Source: a bacterium
Lineage (GTDB): Bacteria > Planctomycetota > Planctomycetia > Planctomycetales > Planctomycetaceae
Assembly (NCBI GenBank): GCA_016124895.1
Contig: WGMU01000143.1
Location: 1 to 47,065, forward strand
Direction of reading: 5' to 3'
DNA length: 47,065 bases
The notes beneath the pieces were generated by a model. The model ran no database searches, was not told the DNA's origin, and worked only from the letters and a program-made list of their open reading frames with translations. The translations under genes and the position numbers were made by a program. Of this stretch, positions 32,374-40,987 are shown in pieces (the first letter of the stretch is position 1; each line of letters starts with the position of its first letter).

Positions 32374-35013
32374 GTGGACGACGCAATCGACAACGATCCC
32401 TTTGTGCTGCACGTCAGAACGGTGACGGGAGCTGGCGGGGGACCGGAGAAGACGATCCTCAATTCGCCGAGGTTTCTGCGATTGCTCGGCTACAAGTCTG
32501 CCTGCGCGTACCTGCATCCACCCGACGACCCTGGCTTCGAACCACTCCGCGACCGGGCTCTTGAAGCGGGAGCCGAACTGATCTCCGTTCCCGATCGAGG
32601 CATCTCCGACTTCAGCATTGTCCGACGGCTGCTGCGAATCTGCCGCGAACGTAACGTCGCGATCTGGCACGGTCACGATTACAAGTCCGACGCAATCGGT
32701 CTGCTGCTGCGCTGCTTTCACCCGATGAAGCTGGTGTCGACAGTTCACGGCTGGGGAGTCCGGTCGTGGAAGACACCGCTTTATCACGCCGTCGATCGCT
32801 TTGCTCTGCGGCATCACGACCGCGTCGTCTGCGTTTCCGACGAACTACTGTGTCAGTGCATTAAGGCACGAATTCCAATCGGTCGCTGTAGCGAGATCGC
32901 GAACGGCATTGATCTCTCGGCTTACGACAACCTGCCGGACCGCGTCGCTGCGCGCGTCGAATTCGGCATTCACAACGAGCATCCCCTGCTGATCGCTGTC
33001 GGCCGACTCTCAGCCGAGAAAGGCTTTGACGTTCTGATCCGCGCCGTCGACCAGCTCATCGAGTCCGGGATGCGGGTCAATCTGCTGATCGCCGGAAACG
33101 GCCCACTGCTCGCGAAACTCGAACAGCTCATCGCCAGCACTGGACACGACGGACTGATCCGGTTACTCGGTCACGTGGCCGATCCGCGTCGTCTGTTCGC
33201 CGCGGCCGACGCGTTCGTGCTCAGCAGCCGATCCGAAGGTCTGCCCAACGTTCTGCTCGAATCGCTGGTCTGCCGCGTCCCGGTTGTTGCGACGCCGGTG
33301 GGAGCCGTTCCGAACGTCGCGACCGACGGCGAGGACGCGCTGCTGGTCCCCGTGGACGATACCGACGCACTGACCGTCGCGCTGACTCGTCTGCTGAGCA
33401 ACCCGTCGCTGCATCAGATGCTCGCCGAGAACGGACGCCGCACCGTCGAGCGGCAGTTCAGCTTCGCGACGCGGATGCAGAAGATGGCCGCGCTGTACGA
33501 CAGCCTGCTCGGCCGAACCCGTGGAACAGGCAGCCTGCCAGTTGACAGCCCAGGAACTTCTGACGGGCAGGATTCCTGTCCGACTCGTCCACTCATCCCC
33601 ACGCATTGCGTGGGAACTCAGAACACCGACGCTCCGTGTCGATTCGAACTCTGTCGGAATCAACCGACGGAGAACACCAATCCAATCAACGTGTCATTGC
33701 AGCGCAAAGGCACGAAGCTGCAACGATTCACGAAGGCTTTGCGTTTCTCCGCGGCTTCGCGCCTTTGCGCTGCCGTCAGCCTGAAAAACGACAAGTCATC
33801 ACGAAGGTATTCCTCAGTGGACGCAGAGCGTCCCGGCGAACGTTCCGACGCAGAGGGTGAGAGCGAGTCTCGCAAACGTGGGAATGAAGCCGAATTGCGA
33901 CACGAGGACGAAGTCGCGACCGCAACACTGACGAAGCCGGCCATTGAAAAGTCGACATCATCGCCAGTTGCTGTTCGATACAAGCCACGGATCGAACTGA
34001 CCGCCTCGCCGGAAACCTGGCGCGACTATCTCGCGGCACGCGGGCACGCCGGCTTTTATCAGCGCGCGGCGTGGTCGCGAATTCTCAGTCGCGGTCTGCA
34101 GCACGAAGCGGTCTGTCTTCAGGCACTCGATGGTCCGCAACTCGTTGGCGTGCTGCCGCTAATGTTTGTCCGTAGCCGGCTGTTCGGTCGGTTTCTCGTC
34201 AGCCTGCCGTATCTCAATTCTGCGGGCGTTGTCGCTGACTCGCCCGAAATCGCGACGGCGCTTGTCGACAAGGCAGTCAAACTCGCGGACCAGCTCGACG
34301 TCCGGTATCTCGAACTGCGGCACGAACAGGCGGTTGAGCATCCTGCGCTGACAGAAGCGGTCACCGACAAAGTCCATATGCGGCTGACGCTGCCGGCAAC
34401 GCCCGACGAATTGTGGAACTCCTTCAAATCGAAACTCCGCAGTCAGATTCGCAAGCCACTGACGAACGAACGGCTCAGCGTCGAGTGGGGCAGCCACGAC
34501 ATACTCAACGAGTTCTACGACGTCTTTACACAGAACATGCGCGACCTCGGCACGCCGCCGTTCAGCCGCGCCCTGTTCGCCGCCATGCTCGACGAACTGC
34601 CCGGCGACGCCGAGATCTGCGTCGTGCGTTGCGACGGCCGCGCCATCGCGTCCGGCCTGCTGATTCACGGTCCGGGAGTCACCGAAGTTCCGAGTGCGAG
34701 TTCGCTCCGCGAGTTCAACGGCACGGCCGCCAACATGCTGCTGTACTGGCATCTGTTGAGTCGCGCTATCGAACGCGGCCAGCACACGTTCGACTTCGGT
34801 CGCAGTTCGAAAGACAGCGGCACGTACTGCTTCAAGGCTCAGTGGGGAGCGACTGAATTCCCGGCCGTCTGGCAGCACTACGTGCGCGAGGGATCGGCCA
34901 GTGACATGCGACCGAACAGTGGTAAGTACGACCTGATGATCAACACCTGGCAGAAGCTGCCGGTCTGGCTCACGAAACTGATCGGCCCGTCCATCGTTCG
35001 AGGCATCCCTTAA
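32374..35013 (+). CDS. Glycosyltransferase (GT4) fused to a FemAB/GNAT-like protein
   Basis: An 879-residue frame with GTG start and GGAA 8 bases upstream. Residues 1-382 are a complete GT4 enzyme: G-G-G-P-E-K-T near the N-terminus, A-V-G-R-L-S-A-E-K-G near 207 and E-G-L-P-N-V-L-L-E-S near 287 for the nucleotide sugar. Residues 533-879 resemble FemAB-type proteins of the PEP-CTERM/XrtA group: K-L-R-S-Q-I-R-K-P and D-F-G-R-S-S-K-D-S-G-T-Y-C-F-K-x-Q-W-G. The 150-residue linker is translated from dispersed repeats, including an 18-bp-armed hairpin, so these were probably two genes joined by repeat insertion. A GTG at 33817 with AAGG upstream could start the FemAB part separately. First gene of the EPS locus. 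Confidence 0.85.
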   Translation: MDDAIDNDPFVLHVRTVTGAGGGPEKTILNSPRFLRLLGYKSACAYLHPPDDPGFEPLRDRALEAGAELISVPDRGISDFSIVRRLLRICRERNVAIWHGHDYKSDAIGLLLRCFHPMKLVSTVHGWGVRSWKTPLYHAVDRFALRHHDRVVCVSDELLCQCIKARIPIGRCSEIANGIDLSAYDNLPDRVAARVEFGIHNEHPLLIAVGRLSAEKGFDVLIRAVDQLIESGMRVNLLIAGNGPLLAKLEQLIASTGHDGLIRLLGHVADPRRLFAAADAFVLSSRSEGLPNVLLESLVCRVPVVATPVGAVPNVATDGEDALLVPVDDTDALTVALTRLLSNPSLHQMLAENGRRTVERQFSFATRMQKMAALYDSLLGRTRGTGSLPVDSPGTSDGQDSCPTRPLIPTHCVGTQNTDAPCRFELCRNQPTENTNPINVSLQRKGTKLQRFTKALRFSAASRLCAAVSLKNDKSSRRYSSVDAERPGERSDAEGESESRKRGNEAELRHEDEVATATLTKPAIEKSTSSPVAVRYKPRIELTASPETWRDYLAARGHAGFYQRAAWSRILSRGLQHEAVCLQALDGPQLVGVLPLMFVRSRLFGRFLVSLPYLNSAGVVADSPEIATALVDKAVKLADQLDVRYLELRHEQAVEHPALTEAVTDKVHMRLTLPATPDELWNSFKSKLRSQIRKPLTNERLSVEWGSHDILNEFYDVFTQNMRDLGTPPFSRALFAAMLDELPGDAEICVVRCDGRAIASGLLIHGPGVTEVPSASSLREFNGTAANMLLYWHLLSRAIERGQHTFDFGRSSKDSGTYCFKAQWGATEFPAVWQHYVREGSASDMRPNSGKYDLMINTWQKLPVWLTKLIGPSIVRGIP
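33598..33614. repeat. Perfect palindrome inside the GT-FemAB linker
   Basis: CCCACGCA, one T, then TGCGTGGG. It belongs to a repeat type translated as H-C-V-G-T; a related stretch (GTGGGAACG context, translated T-L-C-V-G-T) recurs near 44010-44035 in the tail of the amidotransferase gene. Confidence 0.65.
33701..33771. repeat. Large hairpin repeat inside the GT-FemAB linker
   Basis: Arms of 18 bp (33701-33718, starting AGCGCAAAGGC, and 33754-33771, ending GCCTTTGCGCT) match with one mismatch around a 35-base centre. The translated text (R-K-G-T-K-L-Q-R-F, then A-A-S-R-L-C-A-A-V) is of the kind repeatedly seen in spurious planctomycete ORFs, which indicates a noncoding dispersed element caught in frame. 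Confidence 0.75.
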
Positions 35014-35014
35014 C

Positions 35015-35082
35015 GAAGTCGGAACGCGGAAGTCGGAAAAGGCGTTTTGCTTCCGACTTCCGACTTCCGACTTCCGACTTCG
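35015..35082. repeat. Heptamer tandem repeat with hairpin between GT-FemAB and flippase genes
   Basis: Four direct copies of TTCCGAC lie at 35051-35078 and end 7 bases before the flippase ATG. Upstream are inverted copies, and GGAAGTCGGAA at 35028-35038 pairs perfectly with TTCCGACTTCC at 35051-35061 over a 12-base loop. No ribosome site is visible between the repeat and the start codon. The stretch fills nearly the whole 72-base gap. Confidence 0.85.
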
Positions 35083-35085
35083 CCC

Positions 35086-36606
35086 ATGTCTTCATTCCGC
35101 GACATTCTGAAACACTCGTCGGTGTACGCCGTCGGGCAGATCCTCAGCCGGATCGCGTCTGTGCTGCTGCTGCCGCTGTATACGCGGTGCCTGAGCACGG
35201 CGGATTACGGGTGCGTCGCGATTCTCGATCTGACGGCCGGGATTCTGGGCATCTTCATCGGTGCTGGAGTGGCGCAGGCGGTGGTGCGGTTTCACTTCGA
35301 TGCCGACAGCGACGATGGTCGCTCACGCGTCTGGTGGACCGGTCTTGTGTGGATGATTGCCGCAGCGTCACTGGTGGCCGGTTCGATGCTGATCGGCCGC
35401 GGACCGCTGGCGGAACTGACGCTGGGGGGCGACGTCGCTGACGGATCGTTCTTCTATCTGCTGGCAATTGCGACCCTGTGGATGAACACGGTCGCCGAAC
35501 TGCTGCAGACCTATCTGCGAGTGCGCAAGTGGTCCGGCCTGTTCGTGCTCTGTTCGCTGGGCCGGCTGCTGCTGAATATCGGCCTCAACGTCTGGCTGCT
35601 GGTCGGTCTCGAACAGGGAGTCAGCGGTCTGCTGGCCGGCAACCTGATTGCCGCCGGACTCAACACAGCCGCGCTCGCCGGCATCTTTCTGGTGACGATG
35701 CCGTATCGCGGACTCGATATCCCGCTGCTGCGTCGACTGTTGTCGTTCGGTTCGCCGCTGATCGTTCAAGCGCTGCTGTCGCTGATGATGCACGAAGCCG
35801 ACCGTTATCTGCTGCGGATCTTCGGCAGCCTGGAACAGGTTGGAGTTTACTCGCTGGCGTACAAGATCGGGCAGGCGGTCAACATGCTGTGCCTGGTTCC
35901 GTTTGCGTCGATCTGGAACGTCGTGATGTACGAGATCGCGGCGCAGCCGGACGCGCGACGCACGTACGCGATTGTGTTCCGGCACTACGTCAACGCTTTG
36001 TTGATTGTGATGCTGGCGGCGTCGCTGTTTGCGTTCGTCCTGCTGCCTGTGCTGACACCGGGTGACTACGCCGCGGCGATCGATCTGATTCCGATCGTAC
36101 TGCTCGCCTTCGTTTTCTTCTCGATGCACGCACAGTTCTGTGTGCCGGCTCTGCTGGCGAAGAAGACGGCCGCACTGATTCCCGCGTCAGCGGCGGGAGT
36201 CATCGTCAATCTCGCGGCAAACATGATTCTCGTGCCTCGGCTGGGGGCCGTGGGGGCCGCCTGGAGCAGCGTGCTGACATACGCGACGTTCTCGTTCGGT
36301 GGGCTGTTGGTCTATCGCCAGCTCGATCGCTACCCGTATCCCTTCGGTCGGTTGTTCGTCTCGACGCTTCTGGTCGGCGCGACATTTGTTGAGGTCCGCT
36401 ACGGCGTGTTCTCCCGGATTGAAGGGCTGCTGACTCAGTTGCTGATTGCGACGCTGGTCACGTTCGTCTGGGCGATTGTGCTCTGCGGTCCGGCCGCTCT
36501 GCCGGTCATCGAGCTTCTCGAACAGAAGACTGGACGACGCCTGATCCCCTCGGCCATTCGACGTCGCTGGATGCCGACTCCACCTCAGCAACCCGCCGTC
36601 GTATGA
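35086..36606 (+). CDS. Polysaccharide flippase, Wzx/MATE-like superfamily
   Basis: A 506-residue integral membrane protein with roughly 12-14 hydrophobic helices, the normal size for O-antigen/EPS flippases. I chose the ATG at 35086 (M-S-S-F-R-D-I-L-K-H-S-S-V-Y-A-V-G-Q-I) because it matches the usual beginning of these proteins; the upstream ATG at 35047 would add only repeat-encoded residues. Typical features are L-P-L-Y-T-R-x-L-S-x-A-D-Y-G near residue 26 and S-L-A-Y-K-I-G near 260. It should move lipid-linked sugar units across the inner membrane. It lies between glycosyltransferase genes in the same direction. Confidence 0.92.
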   Translation: MSSFRDILKHSSVYAVGQILSRIASVLLLPLYTRCLSTADYGCVAILDLTAGILGIFIGAGVAQAVVRFHFDADSDDGRSRVWWTGLVWMIAAASLVAGSMLIGRGPLAELTLGGDVADGSFFYLLAIATLWMNTVAELLQTYLRVRKWSGLFVLCSLGRLLLNIGLNVWLLVGLEQGVSGLLAGNLIAAGLNTAALAGIFLVTMPYRGLDIPLLRRLLSFGSPLIVQALLSLMMHEADRYLLRIFGSLEQVGVYSLAYKIGQAVNMLCLVPFASIWNVVMYEIAAQPDARRTYAIVFRHYVNALLIVMLAASLFAFVLLPVLTPGDYAAAIDLIPIVLLAFVFFSMHAQFCVPALLAKKTAALIPASAAGVIVNLAANMILVPRLGAVGAAWSSVLTYATFSFGGLLVYRQLDRYPYPFGRLFVSTLLVGATFVEVRYGVFSRIEGLLTQLLIATLVTFVWAIVLCGPAALPVIELLEQKTGRRLIPSAIRRRWMPTPPQQPAVV

Positions 36607-36649
36607 CGCGGACTTCCGAATTACTCTCACTCTGCCCCGCACAACTCTG

Positions 36650-37831
36650 ATGAACGACACACCGCAACGAGTTCTGCTGCTCAGCGAAATCTTCCCGCCG
36701 AAGACCGGCGGCAGCGGTCGCTGGTTTCACGAGATCTACAGCCGCCTGCCGCGCGAGCACGTCGTGATCGCTGCTGGCGAGGATCCGCGAGCGGCTGACT
36801 TCGACACGACGCATTCAATGCACGTTGAGCGGCTGCCGCTGACAATGTCCGAATGGGGCATCCGCAGTTGGACGGCAGCGAAGGACTACTGGTCGCTGTT
36901 CCGGCAACTGAAGTCACTGATCCGTCGCGAGCAGATTTCGACACTGCACTGCGGACGCTGTCTGCCGGAAGGCTGGCTGGCATTTTTGTTGAAGAAACTC
37001 TGCGGCGTGCCGTACGTCAGCTTCGTGCATGGCGAGGATGTCGAATCGGCGTCGACCAGCCGCGAACTCACCTGGATGGCACAGCGAATCCTGAGCAACG
37101 CCGACTTTCTGATCGCCAACAGCCAGAACTCGGCAAACTTGCTGATCGACAACTGGAACGTCGACGCGTCGCGCATCCGAGTCCTGCATCCCGGCGTCGA
37201 TGCGAGCCGTTTTGTTCCCGCCGATCGCGACGAAGCCGTACGCGAATCACTCGGCTGGAAAGACCGCACCGTCGTGCTGACCGTCGGCCGCCTGCAGAAA
37301 CGCAAGGGACACGATGTGATGATTCGGGCTTTGCCGACCATCAAAGCCGCCGTGCCCGACATTCTGTTCGCGGTGATTGGCGACGGCGACGAACGAGCAA
37401 ACATCGAACAACTGACTGCCGAGCACGGCGTCGGCAATCACGTGCAACTGCTCGGCGAAGTCGATGACGCGACAATGATTTCCTGTTATCAGCAGTGCGA
37501 CCTGTTCGCGTTGCCGAACCGTCAGGTCGGCCGCGACATCGAAGGCTTCGGCATGGTCCTGGTCGAAGCACAGTCGTGCGGCCGACCCGTTCTGGCGGGA
37601 GCCTCCGGTGGTACGCGCGAAACGATGTGCCTCGGTGAAACCGGAATTGTCGTGCCCTGCGAAGAACCACAGCGGTTGGCGAGCGAGCTGATATCGCTGC
37701 TGTGCGACCGCGACCGGCTTGGAGCGATGGGCCGAGCCGCGCGACCGTGGGTCGTCGCAAACCTCGACTGGAACGCGCTCACCGAGCAGGCTGCGAAACT
37801 GCTTGGGAGTCCGTCCTCAGTTAAGGCTTAA
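36650..37831 (+). CDS. Glycosyltransferase family 4
   Basis: A 393-residue GT-B enzyme. The N-terminal domain starts L-L-L-S-E-I-F-P-P-K-T-G-G-S-G, the acceptor-side loop of PimB/PelF-like GT4 enzymes. The C-terminal domain has L-T-V-G-R-L-Q-K-R-K-G near 208, V-I-G-D-G-D-E-R and E-G-F-G-M-V-L-V-E-A-Q-S-C-G near 300, the E-x7-E nucleotide-sugar motif. The donor and acceptor cannot be told from sequence. It starts 43 bases after the flippase gene and should be co-transcribed. Confidence 0.93.
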   Translation: MNDTPQRVLLLSEIFPPKTGGSGRWFHEIYSRLPREHVVIAAGEDPRAADFDTTHSMHVERLPLTMSEWGIRSWTAAKDYWSLFRQLKSLIRREQISTLHCGRCLPEGWLAFLLKKLCGVPYVSFVHGEDVESASTSRELTWMAQRILSNADFLIANSQNSANLLIDNWNVDASRIRVLHPGVDASRFVPADRDEAVRESLGWKDRTVVLTVGRLQKRKGHDVMIRALPTIKAAVPDILFAVIGDGDERANIEQLTAEHGVGNHVQLLGEVDDATMISCYQQCDLFALPNRQVGRDIEGFGMVLVEAQSCGRPVLAGASGGTRETMCLGETGIVVPCEEPQRLASELISLLCDRDRLGAMGRAARPWVVANLDWNALTEQAAKLLGSPSSVKA

Positions 37832-37967
37832 CAGCAGGGGTCGGGAGTCTTTTTCGGTCCTGGTCTTTCGTCAGTGGAAACTGCCTTGACCAAAAACATC
37901 CCCCAACCCTTTCGTGATCACCTGGACCAAACGGGTTTTGCTGGATTGTGACTGGAAACGAAACGAC

Positions 37968-40607
37968 ATGACCAAACTCGCCACGCAATACGAACCGCAA
38001 CTCGACGCGCCGCCGCTGAGTCTCCCGCTGCGGCAATTGACCTGCCTGAACGTGCGGAATCCGGGCGAGCGTTCGATCGGCACTGCGCCGCTGACGCGCG
38101 GGATCGATCTGCCGCGGGGACTGGCGGCGAACGCCGCGAGGTTGAGTCTCGCAGATGCCGACGGTCGGCCGCTGCCGTTGCAGGCCGAACCGCTCGCATG
38201 GTGGCCGGATGGCAGCATCAAGTGGCTGCTGGTCGACACGCTGGCCCGCGATCTCGAACCCGGCTGGACCGAACTGCCGCTGCTGATCGACGAGCGTGAG
38301 ATTCCGGTCCCGGCCACATCGCTGCTGTCACCCGACGCGACAGTCAGCGATCCGTGCTCGGTCAAACTCATCAAAGACGGACTGCGGATTCGACGTGGTC
38401 GAGCGACGGTCTCGCTTGCCTTTCCGGTGACGACTGAGTGTGGCCGCCGCGTTCTGCCGCGGATTACTGAATCGGTCTGGGAAACCCGTGGTCCGGTTCG
38501 CTGGACGTTGCGGATCGAAGGAATGTTCCCCGGCTGTCGGGGGCTGAGGTTTGTTGCGCGGCTCCATTCGTACTTCCCGACCGGACTTCTGAAACTCGAC
38601 GTACGACTGCACAACCCTCGACGGGCTCGGCATAAAGGTGGACTGTGGGATCTCGGCGACGCTGGCTCGATTCGATTTCGAGCGTTTGACGTGGAAGTTG
38701 TTTCAGACGGAGTCGAAGCCAGCGGCGAATTGGCCTGGCAGTCGGAACCGAATCGCCCGCTGCAGACATCACTGTCCGGTCCAGTGCGGATCTATCAGGC
38801 ATCGAGTGGCAAAGAGAACTGGCAGAGCAGGAATCATGTCAACGCGTCTGGCGAGGTCGCGTGCCAGTTTCGCGGTTACGACATCCAGGCACCGGGACGC
38901 GAGGATTCTGGCGATCACGCTCAACCGCTGTTTCAACTCATGAGTCCGGGCCAATCGGTGAGCGTCTGCGTGCCCGAGTTCTGGCAGCAGTTTCCGAAGG
39001 CTCTCGAGTGGAATAACGACCAGATCCGCATCGGCCTGTTTCCGGCTGAGTGGGACGACGCGTTTGAACTGCAGGGCGGCGAACAGAAGACTCACTCGCT
39101 GTGGCTGAACCTCGCGGAAGCTGGCGAAGAGGATTCGAACGGCGACGTCAGCGAGTCACTCACCTGGGCTGCAGATCCGCCGCAGGTCGTCCTGCCGGCC
39201 GAGTGGCACGCTCAGACCAAAGCCATTCCGTACTTCAATGCGGCAGCCGGCGAGCCACACTCGCATCTGACCGAGTATCTGACGGCGGCGATTGGCGGCG
39301 ACAACTCGCTGCTCGCCCGGCGCGACGTGATCGACGAATTCGGCTGGCGGAACTTCGGCGACGTCTGGGCTGATCACGAGCAGGCTGACTTCAACGGCAG
39401 CGCGCCAGTCATCTCGCACTACAACAATCAGTTCGACGTTATCTTTGGTGGGCTGCTCAGTCAGGCGCGCACCGAGAACCCACGCTGGCGGGAACTGTTC
39501 GATCCGCTCGCCCGGCACGTCGTCGACATCGACGTTTATCACACGACGAAAGACCGCGCGGCGTACAACGGTGGCCTGTTCTGGCACACCGACCATTACG
39601 TCGATGCGGCGTCGAGCACTCACCGGACGTACTCAGCGGTCAATCAGAAATCCGGACGAGCCTACGGCGGCGGGCCGAGCGACGAGCACAACTACACGAC
39701 GGGGCTGCTGCACTGGTACTGGCAGACCGGCAACCGCGACGCGTACGACGCCGTGCGTTCACTGGCCGACTGGGTCATCAACGTCGACGACGGCTCGCAG
39801 ACGATCTTCGGTCTCGTTGACGACGGTCCGACCGGTCGAGCGACCGCGACGGCGGCTTCTGACTATCACGGTCCCGGTCGCGGAGCCGGTAACTCGGTCA
39901 ATGCGTTGCTCGACGGCTGGCTGCTGACCGGCGAGCGGAGGTATCTCGACTATGCCGAAACGCTGATCCACCGTGTCGTGCATCCGGCCGACGAGATTGA
40001 TTCGCTCGATCTGCTGAACGTCGAGCTTCGCTGGTCGTACACCGTGTTTCTCTCGGCGCTCGCAAAGTATCTCGATGTGAAGTCCGAAGCCGGTGAACGC
40101 GACAATTCGTTTTATTACGCGGCAGCGAGCCTCGCTCATTACGGACGCTGGATGGCGGATAACGAACTGCCGTATTTCGATCAGGTCGAGAAGCTCGAAT
40201 ACCCGACAGAAACGTGGGCGGCCCAGGAACTCCGCAAAGCCAATGTGCTGCGACTGGCCGCGAAGTTTTGTGCCGAGCCGGAGCAGAGCCGTCTGCTGCG
40301 CCGCGGTGAAGAACTGTCGGATCGAGCCTGGTCGGACCTCGCCCGGTTTGAATCGCGCTTTGTCGCGCGTTCGCTGGCGCTCGTCCTGACCGAAGGTGCC
40401 CGCGACTGCTGGCTGAGAAGTCAGACGTTTGAGCCTTTCGAGTTACCGCGCGGTATTACGTTCCCGAGCAAAAAACCGTTCATCGATCAGCAGCAGCGAA
40501 TCAAACAGAATCTCAGAACCACCGGCGACCTGCTGAAAAGTCTTCGCCAGGCCGCCAACCCGACCCGCTGGCCACGATTTGTCTGCAGTCTGCTGCGACA
40601 GTTCTGA
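37968..40607 (+). CDS. PcRGLX/YetA-like (RIFT barrel) large protein, possible polysaccharide lyase or hydrolase
   Basis: An 879-residue protein. I took the ATG at 37968 (M-T-K-L-A-T-Q-Y-E-P) because residues before it look noncoding; no strong ribosome site marks either start. The N-terminal part has G-I-D-L-P-R-G-L, then A-D-G-R-P-L-P-L-Q and W-W-P-D-G-S-I-K-W-L-L-V-D, the pattern I associate with the RIFT-barrel domain of exo-rhamnogalacturonan lyase-like and YetA-like proteins. The second half (about 430-780) is alpha-helical with G-L-F-W-H-T-D-H-Y, D-E-H-N-Y-T-T-G-L-L-H-W-Y-W and G-P-G-R-G-A-G-N-S, suggesting an alpha/alpha barrel. There is no signal peptide, which is odd for a polysaccharide-cleaving enzyme. 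Its place in an EPS locus suggests a role in trimming or modifying the polymer. Confidence 0.75.
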   Translation: MTKLATQYEPQLDAPPLSLPLRQLTCLNVRNPGERSIGTAPLTRGIDLPRGLAANAARLSLADADGRPLPLQAEPLAWWPDGSIKWLLVDTLARDLEPGWTELPLLIDEREIPVPATSLLSPDATVSDPCSVKLIKDGLRIRRGRATVSLAFPVTTECGRRVLPRITESVWETRGPVRWTLRIEGMFPGCRGLRFVARLHSYFPTGLLKLDVRLHNPRRARHKGGLWDLGDAGSIRFRAFDVEVVSDGVEASGELAWQSEPNRPLQTSLSGPVRIYQASSGKENWQSRNHVNASGEVACQFRGYDIQAPGREDSGDHAQPLFQLMSPGQSVSVCVPEFWQQFPKALEWNNDQIRIGLFPAEWDDAFELQGGEQKTHSLWLNLAEAGEEDSNGDVSESLTWAADPPQVVLPAEWHAQTKAIPYFNAAAGEPHSHLTEYLTAAIGGDNSLLARRDVIDEFGWRNFGDVWADHEQADFNGSAPVISHYNNQFDVIFGGLLSQARTENPRWRELFDPLARHVVDIDVYHTTKDRAAYNGGLFWHTDHYVDAASSTHRTYSAVNQKSGRAYGGGPSDEHNYTTGLLHWYWQTGNRDAYDAVRSLADWVINVDDGSQTIFGLVDDGPTGRATATAASDYHGPGRGAGNSVNALLDGWLLTGERRYLDYAETLIHRVVHPADEIDSLDLLNVELRWSYTVFLSALAKYLDVKSEAGERDNSFYYAAASLAHYGRWMADNELPYFDQVEKLEYPTETWAAQELRKANVLRLAAKFCAEPEQSRLLRRGEELSDRAWSDLARFESRFVARSLALVLTEGARDCWLRSQTFEPFELPRGITFPSKKPFIDQQQRIKQNLRTTGDLLKSLRQAANPTRWPRFVCSLLRQF

Positions 40608-40987
40608 CAGCGTGCCGCCGAGGCCAATGTTTCGAGAATCGAAGGAATTAACCGAAGACATTCTGCAATACGGCGAAGCCGTTAAACCCGATAGCCAGGG
40701 GTCAGTGCAGCGTCACCCCTGGAAAGCTGAAAGCCCGAAACATTCCCCGCTCACGTCTTCCGAGGAGCCTCTGAAGGCTACACGGGGAGTCGAATCAGAA
40801 TCAATCGCAACCAGGCGTGCGCCGCTGCGCGGCGACACCTGTCTGTTGGATAAAACGGCTTCGCCATAAAGCACTATCACTTTTGACAACGCACAGATCG
40901 GGTGTGCCAATGGCTCCGCCAGTGCCTGCGATTCACTGACAACCCAATAAACGAAGCACTGGCAAAGCCAGTGGCACACGACGGCTG
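40608..40987. other. Intergenic region, 380 bp, with hairpins and dispersed repeat
   Basis: It holds a hairpin at 40695-40722 (CCAGGGGTCA with TCACCCCTGG, not followed by T) and the palindromic repeat at 40902-40981. A 96-residue frame crosses it but has no recognisable motif and ends in repeat sequence, so I do not call it a gene. Confidence 0.5.
40902..40981. repeat. Palindromic dispersed repeat, copies 2 and 3 in inverted arrangement
   Basis: CACTGGC-AAA-GCCAGTG followed by GCACACGA at 40957-40981 repeats the element at 7236-7260. A partial copy in opposite orientation (GTGTGCCAATGGCTCCGCCA) starts at 40902, so the two can pair across about 30 bases. The right copy ends 6 bases before the acyltransferase ATG. 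Confidence 0.75.

Noticed and set aside
35051-35082. TTCCGAC array as a CRISPR-like repeat
   Set aside because: The units are contiguous heptamers without spacers; it is a simple tandem repeat.
40579-40869. 96-codon plus-strand frame after the RIFT-barrel gene
   Set aside because: It crosses a hairpin and repeat sequence, has no recognisable motif and no ribosome site.
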